Source: Hymenoscyphus infarciens | Taxonomy: Eukaryota; Ascomycota; Leotiomycetes; Helotiales; Helotiaceae | DNA: 64,000 bases | Assembly (NCBI GenBank): GCA_001414345.1 | Contig: LLCB01000181.1 | Location: 1-64,000, forward strand | Reading direction: 5' to 3' | Shown here: in pieces, positions 1 through 12,118 of the stretch | Position numbering within the stretch: the stretch's first letter is position 1 | Layout: each line of letters starts with the position of its first letter | Program-made: the position numbers and the translations under genes | The notes under the pieces: generated by a model | What the model saw: only the letters and a program-made list of their open reading frames with translations | What the model was told of the DNA's origin: nothing | Databases searched by the model: none

Positions 1-130
1 GGGTTGGGGGAGGGGGGGATTTGTTGGATGGGTTTGAGGGGTTGGGTGATGGGATGGGGTTTTAGATTCTGTGGGGTGTTGGAGGGGGTTTGGTAGATTG
101 GATTATTGGGATTTTGAAAATATCATATCG
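1..130 (+). other. G-rich tract with G-quadruplex potential
   Basis: The plus strand begins with many runs of three to seven guanines separated by one to a few bases, followed by TG-rich sequence. Four or more G-runs lie within about 50 bases, so a G-quadruplex could form on this strand. It is not a TTAGGG telomere array. From about 130 to 500 I see no gene, only AT-rich non-coding sequence. Confidence 0.5.
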
Positions 131-500
131 TTGTTTTTTCCCCTGAGGTGTAGGTTGTTGTCGTTGTTGTGAGACTATGTTATATGGTGCGGTAGCTTCT
201 TAGCCCTCGAGGTCGTCGTACACTGTTAGAGCATAGTAAGATTATGTAATTAGCTCTCTTTCTATGATGAGAAATCTAAACAAGTGCTGAAAAATATATA
301 AAAATGTATATATATAGATATATATATATAGATATATAGATCCTCTAGAATATGAATAGGAATAGGAATAGCGTCAAAAGAAACAATTTCTAGTAAATAT
401 ACGTTGTTCTTTCTCTCTCGACTAGGTAGGTAGGTATATTTCTAACTCGTATTCTTCTATCTATTCTTGCTTTATCGGGTAGTAAGTAAGTAATTAAGAC

Positions 501-562
501 TTAAGAGAGAGAGAGAGGGGGAGAGAGGGGGGGAGGGAGAGAGAGAGGGAGAGAGGGAGAGA

Positions 563-603
<41 letters not shown>

Positions 604-606
604 AGA
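501..606. repeat. GA-rich purine microsatellite
   Basis: An almost uninterrupted purine tract of GA repeats mixed with GGGA units, about 100 bp long. It sits just before the first RIP block. No coding potential. Confidence 0.9.
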
Positions 607-633
607 AATAAATACTAATCGTTCGGCTCTATA

Positions 634-665
634 CTCACCTATAAGGCACGTGTCTTATAGGTGAG
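634..665. repeat. 32 bp near-perfect palindrome around CACGTG
   Basis: The arms CTCACCTATAAG and CTTATAGGTGAG are exact reverse complements, and the spacer GCACGTGT carries the self-complementary core CACGTG. The whole has a single G/T mismatch. It stands at the junction of the GA tract and the RIP block, so it could be a transposon end or a bHLH/E-box-like site; I cannot tell which. Confidence 0.8.
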
Positions 666-1080
666 GGAACACTAGAGAGTGTTACTACTCTGTACGCATA
701 GGCTAAAATGACCTAAAAACACACTAAAAGTCTCTAACTTGTCCTACTAATTATAGAGTAAGTATAGATGTTTACTTAAGTAGATACTTGAAGCTTCTTA
801 GATTTTTTCTATAATAAAGTAATATATAGTATATCTTAAATAAATCTCTTAGAGAAGTTATTAGTAAAATAATAATCTTAAATACTATAGATATAGAGTA
901 AGAGTTATAACTAAAAGCTTAGTTAGAAAGGTGTTTATCTTATAAAGTTCTACGTCTTTTATTATTATTATAATATAGTTTACTATATATTTTAAGTTAT
1001 AAAGCTATAAAGAGAGTGACTTTTAATATATTTTCAGTTGATTTTAGTCTATACGTATAGAGTAGTAATACTCTCTAGTA

Positions 1081-1489
1081 GGAACGTAATACGTCGATTC
1101 TAGTAATACGTTGATTTTTTTTATATCTAAACTCTCTATATTTAAAAATATATAGAAAAATAATAACACGCTATTAATACTTACTATAAAGACTACTATC
1201 TTACTAAGTACTTATTAAATACTCTTCTAAGAGAAAAAGTACTTATAAAGATTAGTAATAGAATTAGAGTAGTAATTAGAAAACTACTTTATTAAAAGCT
1301 TAACCTTTTAATAACCTCGAGAATAGTAGAGATATTCTTTTAATTCTAAGCTAGAACCTAAGTTTATTATATAAACTTTTAGTAGAAACTAATTAGACTA
1401 CTATTAGTAATAATAGAGAAGAGTTATAAAAGTCGGTTTTAGATATAAGAAAAAATCAACGTATTACTAGAATCGACGTATTACGTTCT
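1081..1489. mobile_element. Inverted-repeat element (MITE-like), RIP-mutated
   Basis: The 48 bp at 1081-1128 are nearly the exact reverse complement of 1441-1489 (both contain ACGTCGATTCTAGTAATACG or its complement). About 310 bp of AT-rich sequence with no reading frame lies between. Just outside the right arm, 1490-1590 resembles the terminal and flanking sequence of the element at 38,070-38,588 (shared TTATCTAAT...GGATTAGATAA and CCCGAG.CTTAGAAG motifs), so the two may belong to related families or share a nested insertion. Confidence 0.7.
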
Positions 1490-2035
1490 CTTATCTAATA
1501 TGTAAAGCGGATTAGATAAAGCAGGTCTAAGCGATTATAGATATATAGATTTAACTAAACCCGAGTCTTAGAAGAGTTATATAACGTACTTAATATTAGT
1601 ATAACTACGTCGCTGCTTTTTAGCTATATTAGCTCGTTTATATTATATATATATAATGAAATTACTTATTAGTATTCGCTTTTAGTAGTAGTTATAGTAG
1701 TTTAGAAATATAGCTAGAAAAACTAAAATGTTTTATATATTAATTAATTAGATATCTTTTTATCTCTTTAGTTCACTATATAACTTACGTAATTTAGTAG
1801 AACGCGGTTCTAATTTTATATTTATAGCTTTAATATAACTAAATTATTAAATTATTATATAATAATAGAGAAATTTTATAAAAATTTACTTATAATCTTA
1901 TATTTAAAAAGCTTTACTTAAAAAAAAAGAGTTTAGTATAAGTTAGCTTATAATATAAGTATATAAGCTAAGTTTCCTCTATCTACTTCTACTACTATTA
2001 ATTTAGAGTATAAAGAGATAAATAATTAGCTAAGT

Positions 2036-2617
2036 TATATAATAGTATAAAATATATACGACTATAAAAGAGATATATAAGAGTATATTTAATTAAATAA
2101 AGTATAGAGATACTAGGCTCTAATATAAAAGAAAAGACTAAATTAGCTTTTTATAATCTAGAGAAGAAGTATCTATATATAAGAGATTAGATATTATAAA
2201 AGTCTAATAAAATAATAGCTAAAACCTTTCTAATATAAAGAGCTAGAAGCTATTATATATAGTAAATAAACTTTAGTAAAATAATAATTTAAGATAGCTT
2301 ACTATTATAAGCTAGTATATATAATACTAGCTAGACTAAGTATACTAGATATACTAGATATACTAAGAGTACTAGAAGTAAAGATAATATTATTATATTA
2401 TTATATTTATATACTTCTATTTATATACTTATCTAGTTAGCTATCTATATTCTATTTATCTATATCTACTTATATAAGAGAGATCTTATAAAATAAACTT
2501 TTAATTAATTACTTAATTTATTAATTACTTTCTTAATCTATTATAGTTTTATAAAGCTAAGTAGTATATAAAGAGATAGAAGACTAGTTATAGAATTATA
2601 TAATTCTAGAACTTTAT
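2036..2617 (+). repeat. LTR-like unit 1 of a degenerate tandem pair
   Basis: The first about 300 bp resemble the LTRs at 39,319 and 42,794 (shared start AGTA.GAAATA and the conserved core ATACTAGGCTCTAATAT). The rest (about 2,335-2,617) is a TATA-box-like module ending in AGTATATAAAGAGATAGAAG, also found at 3,046-3,430 and 56,000-56,400. The unit is heavily RIP-mutated. Confidence 0.6.
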
Positions 2618-3430
2618 AATAGTACGAAATATATACTACTACTAAAGAGGTATATAGAAGTACGTTTAGAGTAGAATAATATATATAAATACTAGGCTCT
2701 AGTATAGAAGAAAAGGAAAAACTCTCTCTCTTCTATACTAAATATAAGTATCTATATATAAGAGGTCGGAAACTACTAAGATCTAATAATAATAATAATA
2801 GAGTTCTATCTAATATAGCTAATACTAAATAATAAGAGCTAAAAAGCTAAATATATAATATCTAAACCTTAGTCTCTTCTATATATAAATATTAGATATT
2901 AATATCTTTAGTATCTTTAATTATATAAGTATTTGTAATTCGTAATCTTAGTATAGAGGTATTAGTAGTTCTACGAATACTAGTTATTTAGAATAGTAGG
3001 CTATTATAAATAAGAGTAATAGCTATAACACTTTATACTAGCTATACTAAGTATACTAAGTATACTAGATATACTAGTAGTTTAAGTTTATACTACTATT
3101 TTAAATATATCTATTTATCTATCTATTTATCTATCTATCTACTTCTACTTATCTCTATCTATCTATCTATCTATCTATCTCTGTCTATTTATCTATTTAT
3201 TTATCTACTTATTATATATATCTATATACTCTATCTATATACTCTACTCGTATAAGAGGTATTCTAGAAAGTAAACTTTAGCTTAATCGCTTAATTTATT
3301 ACTCGCTTTTTTAATCTATTATAGTTTTATAAAGTTAGATAGTATATAAAGAGGTAAAAGGCTAGTTATATAATCGTATACTCTTAGAAGTCGAATAGCG
3401 AGTCGGCTATAGCGCTATGCCTACTAAGGC
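2618..3430 (+). repeat. LTR-like unit 2, tandem to unit 1
   Basis: Same order of modules as the preceding unit: LTR-like core (ACTAGGCTCTAGTATAGAAG near 2,695) followed by the TATA-like module at 3,046-3,430. The larger size is partly due to a (TCTA)n microsatellite at about 3,105-3,230. The alternation LTR-module-LTR-module points to a tandem array, possibly from unequal exchange between LTRs. Confidence 0.55.
3105..3230. repeat. (TCTA)n microsatellite
   Basis: Imperfect TCTA/TTTA tetranucleotide repeats over about 125 bp, lying inside the second LTR-like unit. Confidence 0.85.
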
Positions 3431-3439
3431 TAATTATAA

Positions 3440-3560
3440 TTTAGCGCTAGTATCGCTAGTATACTTAGTATAGCTAGTATATCTAGTAGTATATCTAGTA
3501 TACTTAATATATCTACTATATTATACTTATTATAGCTAGTATAGCTAGTATAAAGCTATT
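3440..3560. repeat. GCTAGTATA minisatellite
   Basis: Short tandem variants of GTATAGCTAGTATA and CTAGTATACTTAG fill about 120 bp immediately before the copia retrotransposon. The same short words recur at 3,030-3,090, 2,335-2,370 and 55,930-56,060. Confidence 0.6.
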
Positions 3561-3565
3561 CTACT

Positions 3566-3735
3566 TATTAGTATAACTTATAGTTATAAAAGCGATATAA
3601 AAAGAGTTATATATTCGTTCGTATAAACCGAGTAAAGCTAGCTACGATGTCTACTTAAATAGTTCTTAAGTAAGAAGGTTATATATTCTTATATATACTA
3701 ACTAAAGTAGTTACTTACTCTTAAGTATACTAATA
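3566..3735 (-). repeat. 3' LTR of the copia element
   Basis: 170 bp, same length as the partner at 11489-11658 and differing mainly at transitions. Flanked on the outside by the CTACT target duplication. Confidence 0.88.
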
Positions 3736-3899
3736 CTAGTATCTCTCTAAAAAGGTTAAAGTTACTTAAAATTATTAAAATCTTATATCTAATCTAACTA
3801 ATTAAAGGTCTCTATTCTCTATTCTTAGCTAATAAGAAGACTTTATTTTAATTCTCTATTATCTCTTCTTCTATTCTACCTATTCTATAAGTTTAATAT

Positions 3900-5412
3900 C
3901 TAGCTTATTTATATTAATTAGCTTTTGTAAAGTATTATAGTAACTCTTTTTAGTTATAGTATCTATAGAAGTACTCTTACTATTAATCTATTTAATCTTA
4001 TTAATTTCTTTTAACTTATATATCTCTTATAGATATATAATATTAATTATTAGTCGCTTCTCTTTATTTATATCTAATTTAGCTATATATTTATAAATAG
4101 ACTTTAAATTAGTATATATTATAAGTAGAATCTTAAATTCTAAGATATTTTTAAAGATTAATTTAATTAAAGTAATAGTATTAAATCTAGAGCTTATTAT
4201 ATATAATTCTAATACTAAAACGCTATAAGTAACTCTCTTATACTTAGTAGAAGACTAATATAAAATATTAGTATTATTATTCTTATTTATAAGTATAATA
4301 ATAACTTAACTAATTTATAAGAATAAACTCTTCTTATTAGTAAATAATCTATTAGTAAAGATATATAACTTTAGAGAGAGCTTATCTAATTTAACGAATT
4401 TAAGCTCTCTTATAGTATTATTAATTTATTATTAAATTCGCTTATTAAGAAGTAAAATATTATTATCTTAAGAATCGATAGTTTAAGTAGTATATAATAA
4501 GTTAAAAGCAGTCTTAAGTTAAGATACCGTAGCTAACTATACCTCTTAGACACGTTATATAATATATTAATCTTTAGTATTTACTATATATAAAGTCTCT
4601 TTTATATTAGATATCTTAGTTAGAGCTTTTTATACTAAATTTAAGTATTTCGTCTAATTCTAAGTAAGAGATATAAAGCTATCTTAATACTTAGTAGTTA
4701 GCCTACTATTAAATTTAATTAAATAGTAAATAGTAAGCTCTTCTCTCTTCTTTAATATAAATCTAGTCTTATTAATAGTAATCTTCTCTTTATTAGTAAA
4801 AGTATTATTAGTAAGTATAAGAGTATTATTAGTTTAAAAGCCTATTATACTAAAAGAGATATTTAATTATACTTACTCGTTATTTTAGATTAACTTAGTA
4901 TATAAAAGACAGAGGTTAAATATTAACTATTCTATTATAAGCCTTATAATATAGTATTTATAATACGTTATAAACTAATAGTTACTAGCTTCTAGAATAC
5001 TATATAGTAGTCTAATTACTTTAAAGAATATATTCTCTTATTAAAGATAACACTTAGAAGAGCGTATAAAGAACTTCTAATTTAAGTCGATTAATAATTA
5101 TTTATATACTTATATAATATTCTAAATAAATACTTATAAACCTAGAAGTATTATAATAAGTATAAGAATTATTCTCTAGCTTACTCTTTAAATAGTAGAT
5201 ACTGAGATAAGAACTAGTAACTTTCTAGTATTATTATATACTTAGATTACTAATCTTAATTTCGTAAAAGTAAGTACTATACTCTTAAATTTACTATTAT
5301 CTATAAACTATAATCTTAATATTCTAATATTCTTCTTCTAGATAATAATCTTAAAAACACCTCTATTAGTTAATCTATTAATCTCTTTTTATTATATTTT
5401 GATATATATTAT
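3900..5412 (-). pseudogene. Copia reverse transcriptase and RNase H remnant
   Basis: Minus-strand translation with stops ignored shows a copia RT: an early LTNRGVFKI-like segment near 5,380, RLVIQVYNNTRKLLVLISVS-type sequence near 5,270, and an RNase H with SSTKYKRVTYSVL and LIIYTNLKSIY near 4,200-4,060, matching ascomycete copia polyproteins. Nearly all stop codons fall where Gln or Trp codons would be expected, the classic RIP outcome. Acidic catalytic positions are often Asn (GAT/GAC to AAT/AAC). No active protein is possible. Confidence 0.8.
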
Positions 5413-6760
5413 ACTATTATTATTCTTACGCTACGTAGGCTATAGACCGAGCTCTAGAAGTAAGTAGTAAATCTTCTAGTCTAGTTTATAAAGCCTTATA
5501 GCTTTGTTCTTTATTATACTTAAGCTTTTTCTTAAGTATCTAATACTTCTTTTATTACTTCCTTCTACTATCTATTTAAAGCTTATCTCTCTAACTTAAT
5601 AATAAAAAAGATAGTAGATTAATTAAAGTACTTAACTACTAAAATATATATTAATAATATAAAAGTATAAATAAGTATACTTACTATCTTAGTACTTCTT
5701 AAGCACTTTTTAAAATTATTAAAGCTAAGGTCTTACTCTTTAATAAGCTTTAGTAGCCTCTTTCTTATTCTCTCTTTCCTCTATTTCTTTCTTACTCTCT
5801 CTCTTCTTCTCTTCTAAGAGCTTTAATATAAGTCTATATTCCTAGAGTCTCTCTAGCCTAAGTAGCTAAGTAGTTATTCTAAGTACTAGCTTTTTATTTG
5901 CTAGTATCTCTCTTAGCTCTTAAAGATTACTAATTCGTTTCTTAAGAGCTCTTACTAGCGTGTCTCTTTCTTATAGAATATTCTAGTAGAATAGTAGAAG
6001 GTATCTTATAGTCTCTCTACTTTCTATATATATATACTATAGTATTAGCTAGTTTAGTACTCTTCTTAAGAAGGGGAAAACGTTAAGCTCTATCGCTCTC
6101 GTTTATACTTAAACGAGTAGTAAGCTCCTCGCTTTAGTAAGCCTCTTATAGACCTTTTATAGCTTCTAGCTATCTAGGTCTGCTTTATCTAATACCTCTA
6201 TATTAGTAAAAGATGTATATTTTTTACTAGTGCCTATACTATAGATTTCTTCTAAATATATAGTAGAGTTAAGTATACTCTATCTATATAAGAGTCTCTA
6301 TAACGCTTTTCTCTTATATTTCGTCTTCTAAGTTTAAAAGAGAAAAGAATAAATTCTCTCTATTTATATCTCTTTTATAGTTTACTTCTTAAGTCTATAA
6401 ATAGCTAACTAGCTAGCTATACTCTATACTCTCTTATAAATTAATATACGTCTCTATTATCTTAGGCTATATAGATAGTATTATATAGAGTAATAAATTA
6501 CTATTCTTCTTCTATTACTACTATTATATACCTTATTTTAAAGGTTTAACTCTCTTTTATAATACTCTACTATATCTCTACTACTTTAGTAGAGCTAACT
6601 ATACCTTATAGAATTTATATAGAGTATACTCCTAGCTAGATAGTATACTTTATATATTTCTATTCTACTAACTAAAGTAAAGCTTCTATTTTCCTTATAT
6701 ACTTCTAATTCCTAGCTTTCTATTAGCTTAGTCTCTAAGTCTTATTTATATAAAGTAAGC
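5413..6760 (-). mobile_element. Truncated Tad-like LINE copy with internal deletion
   Basis: This segment is the reverse complement of two pieces of the longer LINE at 43,145-46,450: about 5,413-6,205 matches 45,690-46,445 (the 3' part, including the TACGCTACGTAGGCTATAG motif and the TAA-rich 3' tail), while about 6,206-6,520 matches 43,240-43,570. About 2.1 kb carrying the reverse transcriptase is missing, with the junction near CTTTTACTAA at 6,206-6,218. It sits inside the copia element. Its 5' limit is unclear; weaker similarity continues past 6,640 and may reach further. Confidence 0.75.
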
Positions 6761-7960
6761 TAGCCTTTCTATCTTATATATTATAATATCGCGTTTCTAG
6801 GTATAAAGGTAAAGAGAAGACTAGTATTATATTTATAAGTGATTTATAGATTATTATTAGACTTATATTAATAGTAGTTCTTCTCTACTTATATAAGCCT
6901 TTCTTAAGAATATTCTTCTATCGAAGTAAGAAGATTAAGAGAAGAAGAGAGAGATCTTTATTTAAACTATTTCTCTCTATCTATTCCTCTTTACTTATAT
7001 AAGATCCTAGCTCTTTACTATTCTTTCTAGACTTATCTACTTATATAAAGTATAACTCTCTTTTATACTCTCTTCTTTAATAAATAGTCTACTTTCTTCT
7101 TTATATAAGTTAACTATTATAGAAGAAAGGCTATACTTATTAGTTCTATAATAGAAACCTATACTAACTATTATATCTCTATTCTTACTAATTATAAAAA
7201 CTCTATAAATACTACTCTAGAAGTACTCTATCTACCTAATATAGTTAGTACTACTTAGAACTCTAACTATATAGATATTAAAGATATATCTAGTTATAAG
7301 ATAGAGAATTAGATAGTTAGATAGTTTTTAAATACTAGTAGTATTAGCTATTATTCCTCTATTCTAGTAAAGCTATATTATAATACTCTCGCTAGATTAC
7401 TATAACGCTCTCTACTAGCTCTAACTAAGTTATAAGAATATCTCTTAGGCTCTAAGATTATATTACTTTCGCTTAATTCTAGGTTCGTAGCTAGCGCTAC
7501 GAATAAGTAGAGATTTCGACTTTGCTAGCTTATATATTATACTATTATTAGCTATAAACACTTTAATATTATAAAGTTTACTTAAATTAGTAAGAAAAGT
7601 TTTAATATCTTTAAAAGTAATATAGTCGATATTATTAATAAAAGTGTCTAACTATTAGAATAATATCTTAAAAGAACTATTTAAGAGTCTTAGATACTTT
7701 TAGAGCTGTCTATATCCGCGTTTCTAGAGTAGTTCTAGTAAGAATTCTAGAATATAAGTGTTTTAACAGATTTATAACTAATAAAGTTAGTATTAAAGAG
7801 AAGGTAAAAGTTATCTAATATCTTATCTGCTTCTTACTTACTCTAAGATTTAAAAGTTCTCTCTTTTTTATAAGATTATAGTATTAGAGTATTCGTTAGA
7901 TTATTTATTAGTACTATTCTAGAAATTCCTCTATTCGCTAGTATTATTCTAAAAGTTTTA
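6760..7960 (-). other. Unassigned retroelement sequence with a second protease-like segment
   Basis: Minus-strand translation near 7,690-7,560 gives an open stretch containing YLDTFINN.DYITF and VFIANNSIIY, which resembles the active-site region of a copia aspartic protease (YLDTGASDH...VFIADNS) after RIP. The host copia element already has a protease region near 9,000, so this may be a further nested fragment. I could not find its borders. Confidence 0.4.
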
Positions 7961-9720
7961 GAAGTTTTAATAAAGTATAGCTTTATAACTATAGATTAAA
8001 ACTTTATAAGACCGCTTAGTAGTAATATAATATAGTTCTTATTTTTAATTTCTTAAAAAATAAAAGATTCTATCTAAGACTCTTTATACTCTCTCTATAT
8101 TAAAATATCTAAATTTAAGAGTAAGTTCTTAACTTAGTTAATTAGTCTATTTTATATATTAAGAGCTTCTTTAACTTAATAAGATATAATCTACTTTTAT
8201 ATCTCTTAGATAGCTCTTTTATAAGTCTTAGACTTTATAGAAATCAGTTAAGAAAATACGTTAGTTATAGTTATTCAAGTATATACTCTATATACTAATA
8301 GAGTTAAGACTAGTCTATTTAGGTTTATTATATCGTTAATTACTTTAAAAGCTATTTAAAACGCTAAACCTTATAAGAGATAGAGCTCTTATTTACTTAT
8401 AATATTATATACTTGTTAAATTAGTTAATAGTATCGTTCTACTATACTAATCGAATTATATATCTTAACTAATATAGTTTTCACTATAGTACCTATTCTA
8501 GTAGCGGATTATATAAAGTCCTTTCTAATAAAGTTTATTCTAGTAGCTATAATTAAGAGATCTAAGATATATATTAATCTAATATCTTTAAAAGACCTCT
8601 TATATACTTATTACTTTTATATCTAGTAAAAAGTTATCTATCTAATATCTTAGTACTTTCTATATATAGTATAAGACTATCTACTTATTAATAAAGAAAG
8701 TATTAAGTAAAATACTATAATTAAATTTAAGATTATTATAAAGAGTAAACTTAAACTAGCTAGACGAACTTCTATACTTTTAATAGTATTTATAGAATTT
8801 AGTAAGATACTAAAGAATGTCTTAGTTAATATTATACCTAGCTCTTTCTAATACTTACTATAATCTTAGTACTAATAAATAGCTAAATTATTTATAGAGA
8901 CGTCGAATATTAGTATTTATGAGAAAAGATAGATATTTCTATATAAAGTTATATATAGCTTTATTCTAGAATAGAAAAGAGTATCTAAATTATTATATAA
9001 TAGAGAATCTCTTAATTTCTACTTCTTTCTTATTCTCTTAAATAAGTACGTTTTAAAGATTATTTAGAGTAGTATTTAAGTTATCTATATTATTAATATA
9101 AAAGATAAAAGAGGTATTAGATTATACTATATAAAACTCTACTTTTCTAATTAGTATATAAATTATTATTAATCTTAAAAATAAGTTATATCTCTTTCTA
9201 AATTAGATATTAAATTAACTCTTAGTTTACTTATTAATTAGAACTCTTTTAATAAGCCTAATATAGATAAGATATTAAATATATCTTATACTTAACTTTT
9301 ATACTACTCTAGTATTAGTTATTATATTAAAGAAGTTCTCTTTTATATACTTTTTAGCTATTATTATAAACACTTCTTCTAAAAATTCATATATAACGTT
9401 AGAAGTGTTATTTAAGCTTAGTAAGATATATCTATTAATAACGTATTTTCGAGCTAAATTCGTTAAATTTATAATAAAGTATTAAGTATTTAAATTATTA
9501 ATAAATCCTATGAAAGTAATATTATAATAGATAGCTTCGTTATCTAAACTATAGATACTAGAGTCTAATAAGTTATTCTCTTTTAATAAAACGATTATAT
9601 AGAGTATTTTTAATATTTCGTCTTCTTACGTCTTTTAGACTTATATTATATTTATATTATATATCTTTTTAGTATATCTACCTTATTTACCTTTAAAGTA
9701 TTTAAAGTAATAGTTCTACT
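7960..9720 (-). pseudogene. Copia protease-integrase remnant
   Basis: Minus-strand translation shows the copia protease end (INNIDNLNTTLNNLQNVLI, near 9,100) and then the integrase C-terminal part near 8,470-8,000 (SISIVERYY, INDIINLNRLVLTLLVY, SGLIKF.S.VIKLY). These follow fungal copia polyproteins in the right order. Every reading is broken by stops at expected Gln/Trp positions. The gag region would lie upstream at 9,720-11,480 but is too mutated for me to recognise. Confidence 0.7.
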
Positions 9721-11488
9721 CTTCTTAAAAGTAATCTTATAATATATAGTTATCCTTTCTATATATATAATATATCTACTTCTTCTTATACTAGTCTATA
9801 CTAAACTTATTACTATAACTTCCGCTTTTATTAGCGTATTATCTACTCTTATAGAAGTATCGTTTAGTTAATATAGTCTCGCTTATAATAGCCTCTAGAT
9901 AGACTTTTAAATATAATCGGATTTTTTTTTTTTAAGAAGAGTGATTATATCTAATATTAAAGAGTTCTAAAGTAAGGTCGATATTATAATTATATAATCT
10001 AGTATCTTTTTATACGCTAAAATTAGCTTATTCGAAAATTCGCTATTAGTTTAGAAGTTTATAAAAAGAGAGAATCTTAGATAATTTAGCTTAGATAATA
10101 TATTCTTAAAGCTCTTTAATATAAATACTCTAAATACTTATATTATCTCTTATAAATCGATATTATTCTACTCTAATAATTAGTCTCTTTTATGAAGTTT
10201 ATCTTTAAAGTATTATTATATAGATATAGATAGAATCTTAAAAGATTAATCGTTATACTTACTAAAAAGTATAGTATAAAAGTAATTCAAAGCGTTATCT
10301 TTTAGTATAGTAGAGAAGATAAGAGAGTAAATTATAAGTAATATCTTACTTCTCTTATATATATTAATAAATATTATAACTTTAATTATGAAGTTATTCT
10401 CCTTTCTACTATACTTTTAGTCGTTCTTATATACTTTTATAAGAGTGTCTAATATATAAGAGTAATCTTAACTCTTTAAACTTTTAATTTATAAAGTTAA
10501 CTCTAGTTTATAATAGAGTTAAAGTTAGTAAAGATATTAGTTATTATTATTATTATATAGTAGAAGCTTATAAAGCGTCGTCTCTAGCTTTCGTTCTAGA
10601 TTAGGTATTTTAAGTAATATTTTCAGCTAGAGATTATTATTATTAGATTTATTATTACTATTACTTTTATTATATTTTAGCGTATTCCTCTATATAGTTA
10701 TAATAGAATCTAAAGACTTTAGTACTAGCTCTTTCTAATACTATAGCTCTTAATTCCTCGTCTAACTACTTAGTTTAGTTAATCTTAGTAGTAGTGTTAT
10801 ATAGTACTTATAATATAAGTATCTTATATCTATCTGCTTTAACCTATACGTCTCTCTTATAAAGTGTTCGACGTAACTTAGTATTTATAGATTAGTAGAT
10901 TTTAGCGAATTTATCTTAATCTTATCTCTTAAAGTCGACTTAAAATTCGTTCTAAAGAAGAAGGTCTTTATTCTCTTTTTTAGTATACTTTTCCTCTTAT
11001 TTAGTAGTATATATCGTCTCTTCTATCTATATTAACTTTAGCTTTAGTACTAGCTTTAATACTTATTTTAGTATCGAAGTTAAAGCTTCTAAAGCCGAAG
11101 TTATTAGAATTAGTATTAGTATATCTATTATATTATAGCTGTTATTATTACTTAAATTAGTAGATATTATAGATATTATTAATAGTCTGTTTATACTTTA
11201 CTTAGTAGATTATAAGTAAAAGAGAATTCAGGTTTTAAGTAAATAAGTTTCTTAGAGAGTATAACTTATCTTAGTAGATAAAAGAAAGTTAGTAAGAAGT
11301 TAGTATTAATAATTAGCGCTTTCTATCTTAAGAAGAGTTTATAGTATATTATTAAAGTTATTAAATAATAGAAGAAACTATAATCTATAAAGAGAAGTCT
11401 ACTAGTAATATCGAGTTTACTTTTATATAAGTATATAGTAGAAATATAAAAAGTAACTAAGTATTTAATCTATACGTCTACTAATTAG

Positions 11489-11658
11489 TATTAGTATAAC
11501 TTATAGTTATAAAAGCGATATAAAAAGAGTTATATATTCGTTTATATAAACTAAGTAAAGCTAGCTACGATGTCTACTTAAATAGTTCTTAAGTAAAAAG
11601 GTTATATATTCTTATATATAGTAATCCGAGTTATTACTTATACTTAAGTATACTAATA
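11489..11658 (-). repeat. 5' LTR of the copia element
   Basis: 170 bp partner of 3566-3735, followed outside by the CTACT target duplication at 11659-11663. The two LTRs differ at several transition-type positions. Confidence 0.88.
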
Positions 11659-11674
11659 CTACTAGTCTATAAAA

Positions 11675-12118
11675 TAAATTCGTAATATAGCTAGTATATT
11701 TCTAGAATTATTTAGACTATAGATTACTAAAAAAGTAATAAATTAAGATTAGATAACTTAATATATTTAATACTTTTAGATATACTAAATCGTTTAGCTT
11801 CTATATCTAGAAAGTATAGTATCTTCTAAAATATAGTTAAATATACTTTAAAAAGATATATACTACTAAAATAAGAGAATTATCTAATTATTATTTAAAG
11901 AACGATAATTAGAATATATTCTTATATATATTTTATTACTACTACTTAGACTACTATTTTAGTATTATCTAAGATATATACTAAATAAGCTAAGCGATTA
12001 CGACTTATATTATTTAAATAATTAGATAATAACTAAATATATACTAAGCTACTTTAGAAAGATTCTAGTATATTTAATAGATTATTTAATAATATCTTAG
12101 TATTAGCTAAATAGACTC
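11675..12118. mobile_element. MITE family B, copy 1
   Basis: Homologous along its length to 29,392-29,822 (shared blocks TACTAAATCGTTTAGCTT, TAATTAGAATATATTCT, AATAATTAGATAATAA). The right end AGCTAAATAGACTC is followed by TA. It is non-coding and RIP-mutated, starting only about 15 bp from the copia target duplication. The left border is approximate. Confidence 0.7.

Larger units (their letters stand above)
3566..11658 (-). mobile_element. Ty1/copia LTR retrotransposon, RIP-inactivated, nested LINE inside
   Basis: Two matching direct repeats of 170 bp bound the element (3566-3735 and 11489-11658), each starting TATTAGTATA and ending TATACTAATA, the form expected if TG...CA ends were changed by RIP. 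The 5 bp CTACT at 3561-3565 recurs at 11659-11663 as an exact target duplication. Read on the minus strand with many stops, the interior gives fungal copia domains in order: protease region (about 9,500-8,900, with a conserved NNLQNVLI-like stretch), integrase C-terminal region (about 8,500-7,960, with I.ERY and N.RLVLTLLV-like motifs), reverse transcriptase (about 5,400-4,400) and RNase H (about 4,320-3,900, with KRVT.SVL..ELY and IYT..KSIY motifs). A LINE lies between integrase and reverse transcriptase. Confidence 0.9.

Noticed and set aside
1..130. Telomere
   Set aside because: G-rich but not a TTAGGG-type repeat; the motif is irregular.
3105..3560. Possible CRISPR-like array from regular short repeats
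   Set aside because: The units are simple TCTA and CTAGTATA repeats without unique spacers, in a eukaryotic genome.
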